A stretch of 64,000 nucleotides of DNA from the NCBI GenBank assembly GCA_965226155.1, contig OZ245331.1:2542001-2606000 (forward strand), in the 5' to 3' direction. Under the pieces are notes generated by a model that was not told where the DNA came from, ran no database searches, and saw only the letters and a list, made by a program, of their open reading frames with translations. The DNA comes from G965226155 sp965226155 (GTDB lineage: Bacteria > Pseudomonadota > Gammaproteobacteria > Eutrophobiales > Eutrophobiaceae). How positions within the stretch are numbered: the first letter of the stretch is position 1; each line of letters opens with the position of its first letter. The position numbers were made by a program, and so were the translations under genes. Positions 53,994-63,302 of the stretch are shown in pieces.

Positions 53994-55670
53994 ATGGAAA
54001 AACTAAATAAATATAGTTCACGTATAACCCAGCATAAGTCTCAGGGCGCTTCCCAGGCTATGCTTTATGGCACTGGAATGACCCATAATGACATGGATAA
54101 GGCGCAGATAGGAATCTCAAGCGTCTGGTACGAAGGCAATACATGTAATATGCATTTGCTTCAATTGGCCGAGAAAGTCAAGGAAGGCGTAGAAGCAGCA
54201 GGATTAATCGGCATGCGATTCAATACAATCGGCGTTAGCGACGGTATATCCATGGGCACAGATGGAATGAGTTATTCCTTGCAGTCACGTGACCTGATTG
54301 CGGATTCCATCGAGACTGTCATGTCCAGCCAATGGTATGACGCGAACATCTCTATACCCGGTTGTGATAAGAACATGCCGGGCTGCATCATGTCGATGGG
54401 TAGATTAAACAGACCATCATTGATGATATACGGTGGGACAATCAAACCAGGCATACACAATGACAAAAAGATTGATATCATAACTGCTTTTCAGAGTTAC
54501 GGTGAATTTATCGCCGGCACTATTGATGACAAAACTCGAATAGATATTGTCAAAAATTCTTGCCCCGGTGCAGGTGCATGTGGCGGAATGTACACAGCTA
54601 ACACGATGGCCTCTGCTATCGAAACACTGGGTATGTCTCTACCCTTCAGCTCTTCTACACCAGCAGTTGATACTGGCAAACTGAAAGAATGTTTCAACGC
54701 TGGCCAAGCAATTAAAACACTACTTGAACTGGACCTAAAACCGCGGGACATCATGACCCGCCAGGCATTCGAAAATGCCATGGTAATAGTCACTGTACTC
54801 GGCGGCTCAACCAATGCTGTCTTGCACTTGATCGCAATGGCGCGATCGGTTGATATTGAGCTGACCATCGATAACTTCCAGGAAGTAAGTAACAAAACCC
54901 CATTTCTGGCAGATCTAAAACCAAGCGGAATATATGTTATGGAAGACCTCCACAATGTCGGTGGTGTTCCCGCAGTTATGAAATTCCTATTAGAAAAAGA
55001 TTTAATTGAAGGTGATTGCATCACCGTTACAGGAAAAACATTAGCAGAAAACCTCGCAAATATTCCTGCACTTACATCCGGACAGGACGTCATACATAGC
55101 CTAGATGATCCAATCAAGAAAACTGGTCATATACGCATCCTAAAAGGGAATCTTGCACCAGAAGGTGCCGTGGCAAAGATCACCGGTAAAGAGGGCACTC
55201 AATTCAGCGGACCAGCAAGAGTATATGACTCTGAAGAACTGATGCTAGTAGCTCTCGAACAAGGTCAGATAACTAAGGGTGATGTAGTGATTATACGCTA
55301 TGAAGGACCCAAAGGAGGCCCAGGTATGCCGGAAATGTTGACACCAACATCAGCTATTGTAGGTGCGGGTCTCGACAAAGATGTAGCGATAATTACTGAT
55401 GGTCGTTTCTCGGGTGGATCACATGGATTCATAATTGGCCACGTCGTCCCGGAAGCACAGGAAGGCGGACCAATTGCCCTCATTAAGGCAGGAGACATCA
55501 TCACAATTGATGCCGAAAAAAATACCCTCGATGTCAAATTATCGGACGATGAATTTAAAAATCGCAAGGCTGCTTGGGGAATGCCCCCTTACAAAGCCGC
55601 CCGCGGGACACTGTTCAAGTATATAAAAAATGTTAAGTCTGCTTCGGAAGGGTGTGTAACAGACGAATAA
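53994..55670 (+). CDS. ilvD: Dihydroxy-acid dehydratase
   Basis: A 558-residue enzyme converting dihydroxyisovalerate and dihydroxymethylvalerate to the keto acids of valine, isoleucine and leucine. The cluster cysteines are in GCDKNMPGC and SCPGAGACGG, and in the WYEGNTCNMHL segment. DGRFSGGSHG and the C-terminal KAARGTLFKYIKNV are typical. The length is that of the shorter, bacterial/cyanobacterial-type IlvD (about 560) rather than the 616-residue E. coli type. Confidence 0.96.
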   Translation: MEKLNKYSSRITQHKSQGASQAMLYGTGMTHNDMDKAQIGISSVWYEGNTCNMHLLQLAEKVKEGVEAAGLIGMRFNTIGVSDGISMGTDGMSYSLQSRDLIADSIETVMSSQWYDANISIPGCDKNMPGCIMSMGRLNRPSLMIYGGTIKPGIHNDKKIDIITAFQSYGEFIAGTIDDKTRIDIVKNSCPGAGACGGMYTANTMASAIETLGMSLPFSSSTPAVDTGKLKECFNAGQAIKTLLELDLKPRDIMTRQAFENAMVIVTVLGGSTNAVLHLIAMARSVDIELTIDNFQEVSNKTPFLADLKPSGIYVMEDLHNVGGVPAVMKFLLEKDLIEGDCITVTGKTLAENLANIPALTSGQDVIHSLDDPIKKTGHIRILKGNLAPEGAVAKITGKEGTQFSGPARVYDSEELMLVALEQGQITKGDVVIIRYEGPKGGPGMPEMLTPTSAIVGAGLDKDVAIITDGRFSGGSHGFIIGHVVPEAQEGGPIALIKAGDIITIDAEKNTLDVKLSDDEFKNRKAAWGMPPYKAARGTLFKYIKNVKSASEGCVTDE

Positions 55671-55714
55671 GAAAATAAGGATAAATTTTTATTGCTGACT
55701 AAGTTAGATAAGAG

Positions 55715-56356
55715 TTATTTTGTATTATTCTGCTCATGACATGGTCTTACGGTACTCTTTGTGTAGCCAATAACTTTATTAACATATTTTTGTGTTTCAG
55801 CATATGGGGGGGGCTTGTTACCGTACCTCTTTACCGCCCCTTCACCTGCATTGTAAGCAGCCAGAGCCAATGCTAAATTATTGTTAAACAAAATAAGCAA
55901 ATCGCGCAAATATCTAGTACCACCGTCGACATTATCAGAAGGATTACGGCGATTGACAACACCATAGCGTTTGGCAGTTTCAGGCATTAGTTGCATTAGA
56001 CTGACAGCCCCAACTCGCGAGATAGCACTAGCATCATAAGCTGATTCCGCTGTCACGACTGCATGCACTAGGGATTCAGGTAAGCCGTATTGTCTTGCTA
56101 ACCGGTTAATTATAGGGGTATGTTTGTTCTTGTTTATTTCAAAATCTTGTAATGCGATCTTGCTGGTCGCTTCCTCCCAACCCTTCCAGGTTTTCACTAA
56201 TAATTTATAATTGGTACTCTGCGGTTTGTCAGTAAGTATGACTCTACCGTGCTTATCTATATATTTGTAAATATCAGCAGTGGCAGGAGTAATCACCAGG
56301 AGCGTCAGCACGACTAAAGACAATCTCTGCTGTAAGATTTTTCCAGTATGTATCAT
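55715..56356 (-). CDS. Lytic transglycosylase (SLT family) with DUF4124-like N-terminus
   Basis: From the ATG at 56356 the protein is 213 residues with a signal peptide (LSLVVLTLLVITPATA). A short DUF4124-like segment (DIYKYIDKHGRVILTDKP) precedes the SLT domain: YGLPESLVHAVVTAESAYDASAISRVGAVSLMQLMPETA. The catalytic glutamate lies in AESAYD; the ending LALALAAYNAGEGAVKRYGN is typical. It cleaves peptidoglycan glycosidic bonds. It stands next to pgpA on the same strand, 50 bases after it. Confidence 0.92.
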   Translation of the reverse strand: MIHTGKILQQRLSLVVLTLLVITPATADIYKYIDKHGRVILTDKPQSTNYKLLVKTWKGWEEATSKIALQDFEINKNKHTPIINRLARQYGLPESLVHAVVTAESAYDASAISRVGAVSLMQLMPETAKRYGVVNRRNPSDNVDGGTRYLRDLLILFNNNLALALAAYNAGEGAVKRYGNKPPPYAETQKYVNKVIGYTKSTVRPCHEQNNTK

Positions 56357-56406
56357 TAGATTGCCCAAATTGATTCTAATCAAATTTTTTTATAACAGTG
56401 TTATCT

Positions 56407-56880
56407 TCATAGAAGATAAACGAAAACTTGAATGATAGTCAAGCTGAAAATGCCTGCAACGAGGTCATCTGCCATGATTCCTAGTCCTCCTTTTATTTTC
56501 TTGTCAATAAGACGTATTGGCCAAGGTTTCCATATATCAAACAACCTAAATAATATAAATCCAAACCCTGCCCAGATCCATCCAGTAGGCGCAAATATCA
56601 TAGTCACCAAATAACCAACGATTTCATCCCATACGATTGCAGGATGATCATCGACCTGCAATTTTCTTGTCGTGTATTCACACAAACCAATTCCTAAAGC
56701 AAACAACACCAACACTAGAATTACATAATATTGCCAGGCTAAATCGCTTACTATTAGATATAGCAATACACCAACCAGTGTCCCTGCTGTACCGGGTAAC
56801 TTAGGCACGTAACCTGCGCCCATTCCAAGCGAAATTAAGTGCAGAGGATTCAACAAAAATTTGATAGGAACTGCTTTCAT
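56407..56880 (-). CDS. pgpA: Phosphatidylglycerophosphatase A
   Basis: A 157-residue membrane protein that dephosphorylates phosphatidylglycerophosphate. PgpA marks: LGMGAGYVPKLPGTAGTLVGVLLY near the start, VDDHPAIVWDEIVGYLVTM with the acidic catalytic residues, FRLFDIWKPWPIR, and GGLGIMADDLVAGI. Full length. Usually encoded beside thiL; here it precedes a lytic transglycosylase instead. Confidence 0.95.
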   Translation of the reverse strand: MKAVPIKFLLNPLHLISLGMGAGYVPKLPGTAGTLVGVLLYLIVSDLAWQYYVILVLVLFALGIGLCEYTTRKLQVDDHPAIVWDEIVGYLVTMIFAPTGWIWAGFGFILFRLFDIWKPWPIRLIDKKIKGGLGIMADDLVAGIFSLTIIQVFVYLL

Positions 56881-56986
56881 TGTTTTCTATAAATAGGATT
56901 ATCAAATACGATAATACACGCTAATATGCACCTATAGTAACAGGATGGATTCATGTCACAATACAGAGTTTAAGCGAGTAAATAAA

Positions 56987-57370
56987 ATGACAAAAAAAGC
57001 CAAGACTTTTCTTATTGCCGGTAGTTTAAACGCAATGCTTGCAGTCATTCTAGGCGCATTCGGATCTCATGGCCTAAAAACAATAATATCAATACAACTA
57101 ATGGCTACGTATAACACCGGCGTCCAGTATCACTTCTATCATGCACTTGGTCTGTTAGCAGTCGGCTTGCTTATGCAAGTCCATGGTGAAATTATCTGGT
57201 TGAAGTGGTCAGGCTGGCTAATGCTAACAGGAATTATACTATTCTCAGGAAGCTTGTATCTTCTAGCGCTGACGGCAACAAGCTGGATCGGTGTTATCAC
57301 ACCGTTCGGTGGTCTGTGTTTTATAATTGCCTGGAGTATGATGGCATGGTCAGTTTATCGAAAAAAATAA
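56987..57370 (+). CDS. DUF423 family membrane protein (YgdD-like)
   Basis: From the ATG at 56987 the protein is 127 residues with four membrane helices. The DUF423 pattern is clear: LIAGSLNAMLAVILGAFGSHGLK, then YNTGVQYHFYHALGLLAVGLL, IILFSGSLYLLALT and the ending ITPFGGLCFIIAWSMMAWS. Function unknown; widespread in proteobacteria. An upstream in-frame start at 56945 adds 14 poorly conserved residues. Confidence 0.93.
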   Translation: MTKKAKTFLIAGSLNAMLAVILGAFGSHGLKTIISIQLMATYNTGVQYHFYHALGLLAVGLLMQVHGEIIWLKWSGWLMLTGIILFSGSLYLLALTATSWIGVITPFGGLCFIIAWSMMAWSVYRKK

Positions 57371-57420
57371 CAGTATGGCGAATGTATACTCTAGCCAGTG
57401 GGTGACTAAATAGAGTGTCC

Positions 57421-59166
57421 TTAAATCCGATATAACGGCTCTAATTTTCCCTGATATTTCTGGATTGGTGTATCCAAAGCTGCAGCCGATTTATCCTTGA
57501 ATACCTGCCACAAGCCGCTTCCATGCCAGTCCTTTTTGCCACCACTGTATAAAACAGTATTGAGTATTTTCAATTCTTCAGCCAGATCATTACCGAGACG
57601 TCCGCCAATTTCACTGATATTCATCGGAGGGTTATCCGGCCAGGCCAACTTTGCCCAACGTAACAGGTTTTCCTTGGCACCCACTGGATCATCACTATCA
57701 CAGGATGCCCTTAATTCCTTTACAACGCTGCGGATGTTCTCGCTACGTTTATTATTATATCCATGTTGAACAACACCATCATTCCGCCTGCTACGCCACC
57801 AGAAAATCATCGTTGAAATCCAGGCCAGTGCTAGTATCAAGCTAGTCCATACCCAGAAACTGATTTCCTTAACGCTATTGTTGCTCGCTACAGATACTTC
57901 ATCCAATGATTGTCCTGCCTCAGGTGTAACAACTATATCCGTCATCGTATCGATTTGTGGTGCAGTAATGTCTACCGGACTATTGATGTTGGCAGTTGCG
58001 GGAATTACTTGAATAGTCCTCGCTGGAATAACAGTATATTCAAGCTTGTCGGTATTCACGTTCCACCAAGGGACAGAAATCTCAGGTAGATTATAATTAT
58101 CTGCCTGATTAGGAATGATCGCTATTTTCTCCTGCCTGGTCCCAACTATTCCTGTGGTTGCTTTTTGGTCACTTAAGATCGGCTGATCCGGATATAATTT
58201 AAGGGCAGGCAGTTTCCATTTTTGTAATTCAGGCAATTGGCTCGCACTTAAGCCTGTAGCGATCATAGATAGTGTACGCGTAATAGGCTGGTTAACTTGT
58301 ATGCTTGTTATATCACCCGACCACTCTTCTGAGATAATTACGTCCTGTGCTGGTAACCAATGATCCCCCGTAAAGCTAGGTGGTACCGGTCTGACTGAGA
58401 GTGTCACCGGTTCCGAACGTCGTACGATCGTTTTTGGTTGCGCACCGAATGGACTGAGCAAGCCGAAAGAGTTATTTGCAAGCTGACCCATAAATGTAAT
58501 TTGGGCTATAGTCATATTTCCGCTTGCTTGCGGATAAATTGCAAACTTCCTTTCAGTCACATGGTATGTTCTACCGTTGATTTCGGTATTGTAACTTTTG
58601 TCTTCTTCGATTCGTTCTATTACCGCATTACCATCAGTCACTTCTGGATCACTTAAACTGGCGTTGGCCATTGCCACTGCACGGCCCAATTTCAACGTAT
58701 AAATCACCTGTGACTGCACATATGGATTTAACAATGAAACACTTGTTTCTACAAAGATTTCTTCACTAGATTGCTGATTTTGGGTTATTGCCGCTGTATC
58801 TTTACTAACTACCAACTCTGTTGGTGGACTTTTGTCTTTGCCGAAGGAGATTGCAGGTATGATTAATTTTCCAGAAACCTTAGCCAAAACGATCAGAGAC
58901 CATTGCTTCGAACTCGAAATTTTGCCATTAATTATACTGAAATTGCTATTCTGGCTGGTCGAGATTATCTGGAAATCGCTCGATAACGGCGCGAAATTAG
59001 GATCATCGTCAACTGAACCCTCACTAGTAAATATTATCTGAAACGATTCATTTGTTGATACCGGGCTCCTATCTGTAGTCACCGTAATATTTGCTACCAC
59101 TACTTGGCTAAAAAATACTGATAGAACAAAAATAAATAAGCTGTAGATATAAATCCGCATCACCAT
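57421..59166 (-). CDS. batD: BatD family protein
   Basis: A 581-residue protein. A signal peptide (IYSLFIFVLSVFFSQVVVA) leads to beta-sandwich repeats (TVTTDRSPVSTNESFQIIFTSEG, PQASGNMTIAQITFMGQL), then one membrane helix (FWVWTSLILALAWISTMIFWW) and a cytoplasmic tail. This is the BatD/oxygen-tolerance architecture. It is the last gene of the MoxR-DUF58-Bat operon; its start overlaps the end of the BatB/C gene by seven bases. Bat proteins are linked to aerotolerance or stress envelope assembly, but the mechanism is not settled. Confidence 0.88.
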   Translation of the reverse strand: MVMRIYIYSLFIFVLSVFFSQVVVANITVTTDRSPVSTNESFQIIFTSEGSVDDDPNFAPLSSDFQIISTSQNSNFSIINGKISSSKQWSLIVLAKVSGKLIIPAISFGKDKSPPTELVVSKDTAAITQNQQSSEEIFVETSVSLLNPYVQSQVIYTLKLGRAVAMANASLSDPEVTDGNAVIERIEEDKSYNTEINGRTYHVTERKFAIYPQASGNMTIAQITFMGQLANNSFGLLSPFGAQPKTIVRRSEPVTLSVRPVPPSFTGDHWLPAQDVIISEEWSGDITSIQVNQPITRTLSMIATGLSASQLPELQKWKLPALKLYPDQPILSDQKATTGIVGTRQEKIAIIPNQADNYNLPEISVPWWNVNTDKLEYTVIPARTIQVIPATANINSPVDITAPQIDTMTDIVVTPEAGQSLDEVSVASNNSVKEISFWVWTSLILALAWISTMIFWWRSRRNDGVVQHGYNNKRSENIRSVVKELRASCDSDDPVGAKENLLRWAKLAWPDNPPMNISEIGGRLGNDLAEELKILNTVLYSGGKKDWHGSGLWQVFKDKSAAALDTPIQKYQGKLEPLYRI

Positions 59167-60893
59167 GTCTTCTCTCCGGGACTTTGGTTTTGTCTGCGCT
59201 GTAGGTGCTGATATAAAAATTTTCTCCTCAACAAACCGGAAGGATCATCAGGAATACGTCTAATCCATTGTTCAGTGGCCTGTTGCTGTTCCATTTCCTT
59301 TTCTTTATTTAGCTCTTGCGCCATTGGGTTTGGATCTTCATTACGTTCTGACTTTTCTGTATTCATTCCATTAGCTTGTTTCTGTGGATCAGTGATCTGT
59401 TTTTCCACCATTCTGTCTTCATTGCCCTCTATCTGCTGTGCCTGGTCTTGTTGTTGCTGCTGTTGTTGCTTTTGCCCTTGCTGTTCTTGCTGCTGTTGTT
59501 CTTGCTGCTGTTGTTCTTGCTGTTGCTGCTCCAGCTCGTCTTCCACAATTTTTCGATTGAATTTTGCATCTTCATGGTCGTGAACGTGTTCTAAAACCTT
59601 GTCAAAGGCAGCAATGGCCTGTTGATATTGTCCCAACCTAGCCAACGCATTTCCATAATTATAAATATCCTCTGTATCCTCAAGCTCACCGAACGCTTTT
59701 GCAGCTGCATCGAATTCTCCTGCTTTATACTGTGCTGATCCCCTCCAGGCTGGATCATTAAATAGTTCAGACGCTCTTTTGTGATCACCCTGCTCCAATG
59801 CCTTGACCCCGAGCTGGTCTGGTCTCTTCCATAATGTTTCCCAATCGAACGCCTCTGCATTTTGTGTAATGGGCATACACAGGAAAATAATTAGCACCAT
59901 ATAGCCTCGACGAAACGCTAAAGCTGCGATAGGTATTAACAAAACTAGAAGCCAAGGGCCCTGCTCACGCCATACATCGGTCTCTAATTCGGTTTCAGCT
60001 AGTTCATCATTTGATAAATTCGAACTAAATAAACGATCAAGTTCTTCAACATCTGCATCATCCATTTGCAATTTAAGATAGGTACCGCGACCAAGGGTCG
60101 TCAACCTTTGCATAGGCTTCTCATCCAAAATAGGGATAACAATGTTACCGTTTGCGTCTTTTAAAAAGCCGCCACTGCTAACTACGATCGGAGCGCCTTG
60201 ACTAGTGCCAATTCCAAGCACAGAAATTCTGTTTTGGCTATTCCGCATAGTATCTACTATTGACTCAACTTGATTATCTTCCACTTCATCAGTCAATAAC
60301 AAAATATCACCCGTAGCGATCCCTGCCTGCTTCAGCAGATCACTTGCCATTACTACAGCAAGATCAGGTCGGTTTCCCTGAATGGGCATGATATCGGTAG
60401 TAAGTGAATTTAACTGTGATTGGATGGTAGCGACATCGTCAGTCAAAGGCGAAACAGAAAATGTGTCTCCTGCATACACTAATAATGCTGTCTGCCCTTC
60501 CGCTCGTGTGGACAGGATATCCGATACTTTATATCTGGCACGAACAAGTCGACTCGGCAACACATCAGTAGCATCCATAGATTGAGATAGATCGAGAGCA
60601 ATCACCAAAGCAGACTGTGTGCGGAATACAGGTTGAGGTAACTTCTCCCACACCGGGCCTGCAACAGCAAATACCGCCAACAGTCCACATATGCTAATTA
60701 ATATTAACTGTAATCGTCGCGAACCTGACGCATTACCAATTAAAATATATGGCAGCAAATTTCTATCACAGATGGATTCCCAATTCCTACTTTGGAGTTT
60801 TTGCAAAATTATTATCCTGATTAACAGACCAAGCGGTATTAATGCGAGTAGCCACAACGGCCTTATAAAATGAAATTGCGCAAGATCTATCAC
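59160..60893 (-). CDS. BatB/BatC fusion: vWA domain, TPR and glutamine-rich tail
   Basis: A 577-residue protein combining two Bat modules. N-terminal helices flank a von Willebrand A domain with the MIDAS motif ALVIALDLSQSMDATD (D-x-S-x-S) and ILLLTDEVEDN. After a membrane helix near residue 330 come TPR units (DWETLWKRPDQLGVKALEQGDHKRASELFND). A low-complexity stretch of glutamine and glutamate follows (about residues 450-480), and a charged tail. Fusions of BatB and BatC are known. It overlaps batD by seven bases and the BatA gene by four. Confidence 0.88.
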   Translation of the reverse strand: MIDLAQFHFIRPLWLLALIPLGLLIRIIILQKLQSRNWESICDRNLLPYILIGNASGSRRLQLILISICGLLAVFAVAGPVWEKLPQPVFRTQSALVIALDLSQSMDATDVLPSRLVRARYKVSDILSTRAEGQTALLVYAGDTFSVSPLTDDVATIQSQLNSLTTDIMPIQGNRPDLAVVMASDLLKQAGIATGDILLLTDEVEDNQVESIVDTMRNSQNRISVLGIGTSQGAPIVVSSGGFLKDANGNIVIPILDEKPMQRLTTLGRGTYLKLQMDDADVEELDRLFSSNLSNDELAETELETDVWREQGPWLLVLLIPIAALAFRRGYMVLIIFLCMPITQNAEAFDWETLWKRPDQLGVKALEQGDHKRASELFNDPAWRGSAQYKAGEFDAAAKAFGELEDTEDIYNYGNALARLGQYQQAIAAFDKVLEHVHDHEDAKFNRKIVEDELEQQQQEQQQQEQQQQEQQGQKQQQQQQQDQAQQIEGNEDRMVEKQITDPQKQANGMNTEKSERNEDPNPMAQELNKEKEMEQQQATEQWIRRIPDDPSGLLRRKFLYQHLQRRQNQSPGEKTW

Positions 60894-61885
60894 GTAATTC
60901 TCCCTGAAACATTCAGGTAGACGAGTAAAGCTGAAATAACGATAGTTAACGACAAGGGCCAGTGAAATAAAGATGACCTCGGGCGAAACCGCTTAGTATC
61001 CCTTTCAACCGGCTCAAGCTGATCGAGTAAATTATAGATTTCACTTAATTCACCAGTATCACGCGCACGAAAGTAACGGCCTCCAGTCATAGTAGCAATG
61101 GCCTTCAGAGTCTTCTCGTCCAAATCTGCAGAAGGATTAACCCTGCGTGTGCCGAAGAAACTCTGTCCCAGCATCTCATCGGCACCAACACCGATAGTGT
61201 AGATCTTTAATCCTTCACGGAATGCAAACTCAGCAGCATCTACTGGATCTATCTCGCCCGCCGTATTTTGACCATCGGTTAATAATATGAGAATTCGATT
61301 TGAATCCTTCCTTTTCCTGAGCCGTTTAACGGCGAGGCCTATAGCATCACCAATGGCTGTTGCTTTCCCAGCTAAACCGATTACTGATTCGTGTAAAAGT
61401 GTTTTTACTGTTTGGCGGTCCATAGTCAACGGTGACTGCAAATAGGCACGCTCTCCAAACAGAATCAAACCGATACGATCACCTATTCGGCGATCGATAA
61501 AGTCGCCAGCAACAGCTTTAGTCGCTACCAAACGATCCACCCTCCGACCATTCAAAACAAAATCTTCTTCCTGCATGCTTGCTGACAGGTCAACTGCGAG
61601 GATTAAATCACGACCGGTGATAGGTATTTCAATAAAGTCACCCAACCACAAAGGTCGCATACTTGCGACTATCAGTAGTACCCAAGCCAATGTTGCGAGG
61701 AGGACCATCCGTTTTTTCATTCTTGTTGCAGCAAAATTGCCTGACTGGTCTTCAAAATCATCCAAAAACGGAACGCGTAGTGCGGCTTCCCTTACAGTCT
61801 CTACAGGTTTTATTACATACCTAATTATTAGAGGTAGTGGTAATAGTCCCAGCATCCAAGGCCATTCAAATTCGAGCACCTTCAA
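60890..61885 (-). CDS. batA: BatA-type vWA membrane protein
   Basis: A 331-residue protein. Two N-terminal hydrophobic segments precede a von Willebrand A domain with MIDAS motif DLILAVDLSASMQEEDF, then ILILLTDGQNTAGEIDP, and a C-terminal membrane helix (LSLTIVISALLVYLNVSG). BatA and BatB typically form a membrane complex in the MoxR-linked operon. Its end overlaps the BatB/C start by four bases (ATGA), and its start overlaps the DUF4381 stop by four. Confidence 0.9.
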   Translation of the reverse strand: MKVLEFEWPWMLGLLPLPLIIRYVIKPVETVREAALRVPFLDDFEDQSGNFAATRMKKRMVLLATLAWVLLIVASMRPLWLGDFIEIPITGRDLILAVDLSASMQEEDFVLNGRRVDRLVATKAVAGDFIDRRIGDRIGLILFGERAYLQSPLTMDRQTVKTLLHESVIGLAGKATAIGDAIGLAVKRLRKRKDSNRILILLTDGQNTAGEIDPVDAAEFAFREGLKIYTIGVGADEMLGQSFFGTRRVNPSADLDEKTLKAIATMTGGRYFRARDTGELSEIYNLLDQLEPVERDTKRFRPRSSLFHWPLSLTIVISALLVYLNVSGRIT

Positions 61886-62373
61886 ATCTCCTTCTGTTTA
61901 GAAACCATTTCAATCCAGTCTCTGCTGTAGTTTAGAAGAAATTCTACATCTGAATTAGATACCTGTTGACGGTATGGCGCCTCTACCAAAATACGTCCTT
62001 TATCGCTAGTAAAGTGTGCACTACTAAACGGTCTATCAAGAAATTTAAGCCATGGCTTTCCTGTTAAGCTTGCGGTTTCGCTACGAGGATAAACACTGAT
62101 GCACATACGTCTTAACAATGACGAAAGATTACGGATAAGCTTGACAGGGTCATTCTGTAAGCTAAATTCATCTTCAATGCGGCTTAGCTCATCTCTCGCA
62201 AGATTCAGCGCTGACAGGAGGCTGCGTTTTCGTTTTTTATAGAGATAAACAGCTACTAACAACGCAATAACTATCATTGCTATTAATATCCACCAACCTG
62301 GTGCCAGTGGCCAGAACGATACCTGTTCCGGCAAATGGATATCACGTAATGGGAGTGTAAGTGGGTCGCTCAT
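61882..62373 (-). CDS. DUF4381 membrane protein
   Basis: A 163-residue protein with one membrane helix (WWILIAMIVIALLVAVYLY) and a cytoplasmic helical domain containing LSSLLRRMCISVYPRSETASLTGKPWLKFLD, the DUF4381 hallmark (SLTG..WL..LD). These small proteins are regular members of MoxR-Bat operons between the DUF58 and BatA genes, which is the position here. Function unknown. It starts two bases after the DUF58 stop. Confidence 0.9.
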   Translation of the reverse strand: MSDPLTLPLRDIHLPEQVSFWPLAPGWWILIAMIVIALLVAVYLYKKRKRSLLSALNLARDELSRIEDEFSLQNDPVKLIRNLSSLLRRMCISVYPRSETASLTGKPWLKFLDRPFSSAHFTSDKGRILVEAPYRQQVSNSDVEFLLNYSRDWIEMVSKQKEI

Positions 62374-62375
62374 TT

Positions 62376-63302
62376 CTAAGAACGCACTAAAAAATGTGAC
62401 TTTAATACTTCCAATGGATCATCATAAGTTGCACATGAAATAAGGTTAACATTACTCATTCTAGAAATTCTAACTAGACGTTCAGAATGTTCGATGTACT
62501 TGTTGCGATATCGTTCATTCTTATCTTTATCGTAAGTTTCTATAGCGATTTCCTTCTCACCATCACTGACTCGGTATTGACCAGCTGGTGGAAGAGCTTG
62601 TTCAAATGGGTCGCTGATATAGAACAGTGTGATGTCGTTATGCTTACTCAAACGTATCAGCTGTTTTTCAGATTTTTCATTTAAGTATCTAAAGTCACTC
62701 ATCAAAAAAATCATACTGCCTGGCCTAGCAATACGTCTCATTCGAATTAATGCCTTACTTATGGCCATTTTGTCATGCCCACTATAGGGATCCTGCCAGG
62801 CGGGATGATCTACTAGTTTTTTAATGAACCGCAATACACCAGTCTTACCACGATGCGGTCTTAATTCATAATGTAAGTTTTCGGAAAAGATAATACCTCC
62901 GATACGGTCACCATGATGTTCAGCACTCCATGCCACCAGACTGGCAAGCTTTGATGCCATAACCGACTTAAACATACCTCGAGTGGCAAAAAACATGGAT
63001 GCACGCAAATCCACGCACAGGTAGATGGGTCGTTCCCGCTCTTCCCGGAACAATTTTGTGTGAGTTTTACCTGTACGTGCCGTTACACGCCAATCGATAT
63101 TCCGAATGTCATCGCCTGGTTGATATAACCTGGATTCATCAAACTCCATTCCACGTCCTTTGAAAGGTGATTGGTAGTCACCAGATTTACTCGCCATTAT
63201 CTGGCCAAGCCTGAACGCTAATAAGCTTGAATACTTGTTGAGATGAACTAAGGATGATGCAGAAATCATTACTGCTTCATTAAATTTATTTTTCTGCTGC
63301 AT
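62376..63302 (-). CDS. DUF58 protein (MoxR partner)
   Basis: A 308-residue soluble protein with the DUF58 core: GRGMEFDESRLYQPGDDIRNIDWRVTART, then LFREERERPIYLCVDLRASM, a vWA-like fold with D-x-R-x-S in place of the usual MIDAS. The SGKGxEF-type opening and DDIRxIDW are typical. It works with the MoxR ATPase and Bat proteins. Its ATG shares one base with the MoxR stop (TGATG). Confidence 0.93.
   Translation of the reverse strand: MQQKNKFNEAVMISASSLVHLNKYSSLLAFRLGQIMASKSGDYQSPFKGRGMEFDESRLYQPGDDIRNIDWRVTARTGKTHTKLFREERERPIYLCVDLRASMFFATRGMFKSVMASKLASLVAWSAEHHGDRIGGIIFSENLHYELRPHRGKTGVLRFIKKLVDHPAWQDPYSGHDKMAISKALIRMRRIARPGSMIFLMSDFRYLNEKSEKQLIRLSKHNDITLFYISDPFEQALPPAGQYRVSDGEKEIAIETYDKDKNERYRNKYIEHSERLVRISRMSNVNLISCATYDDPLEVLKSHFLVRS

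Noticed and set aside
54497..55117. Long minus-strand frame inside ilvD
   Set aside because: Antisense shadow of ilvD with no family resemblance.
59275..59583. Plus-strand cysteine- and serine-rich open frame
   Set aside because: It is the antisense of the glutamine tract in the BatB/C gene, producing artificial CCCCC runs.
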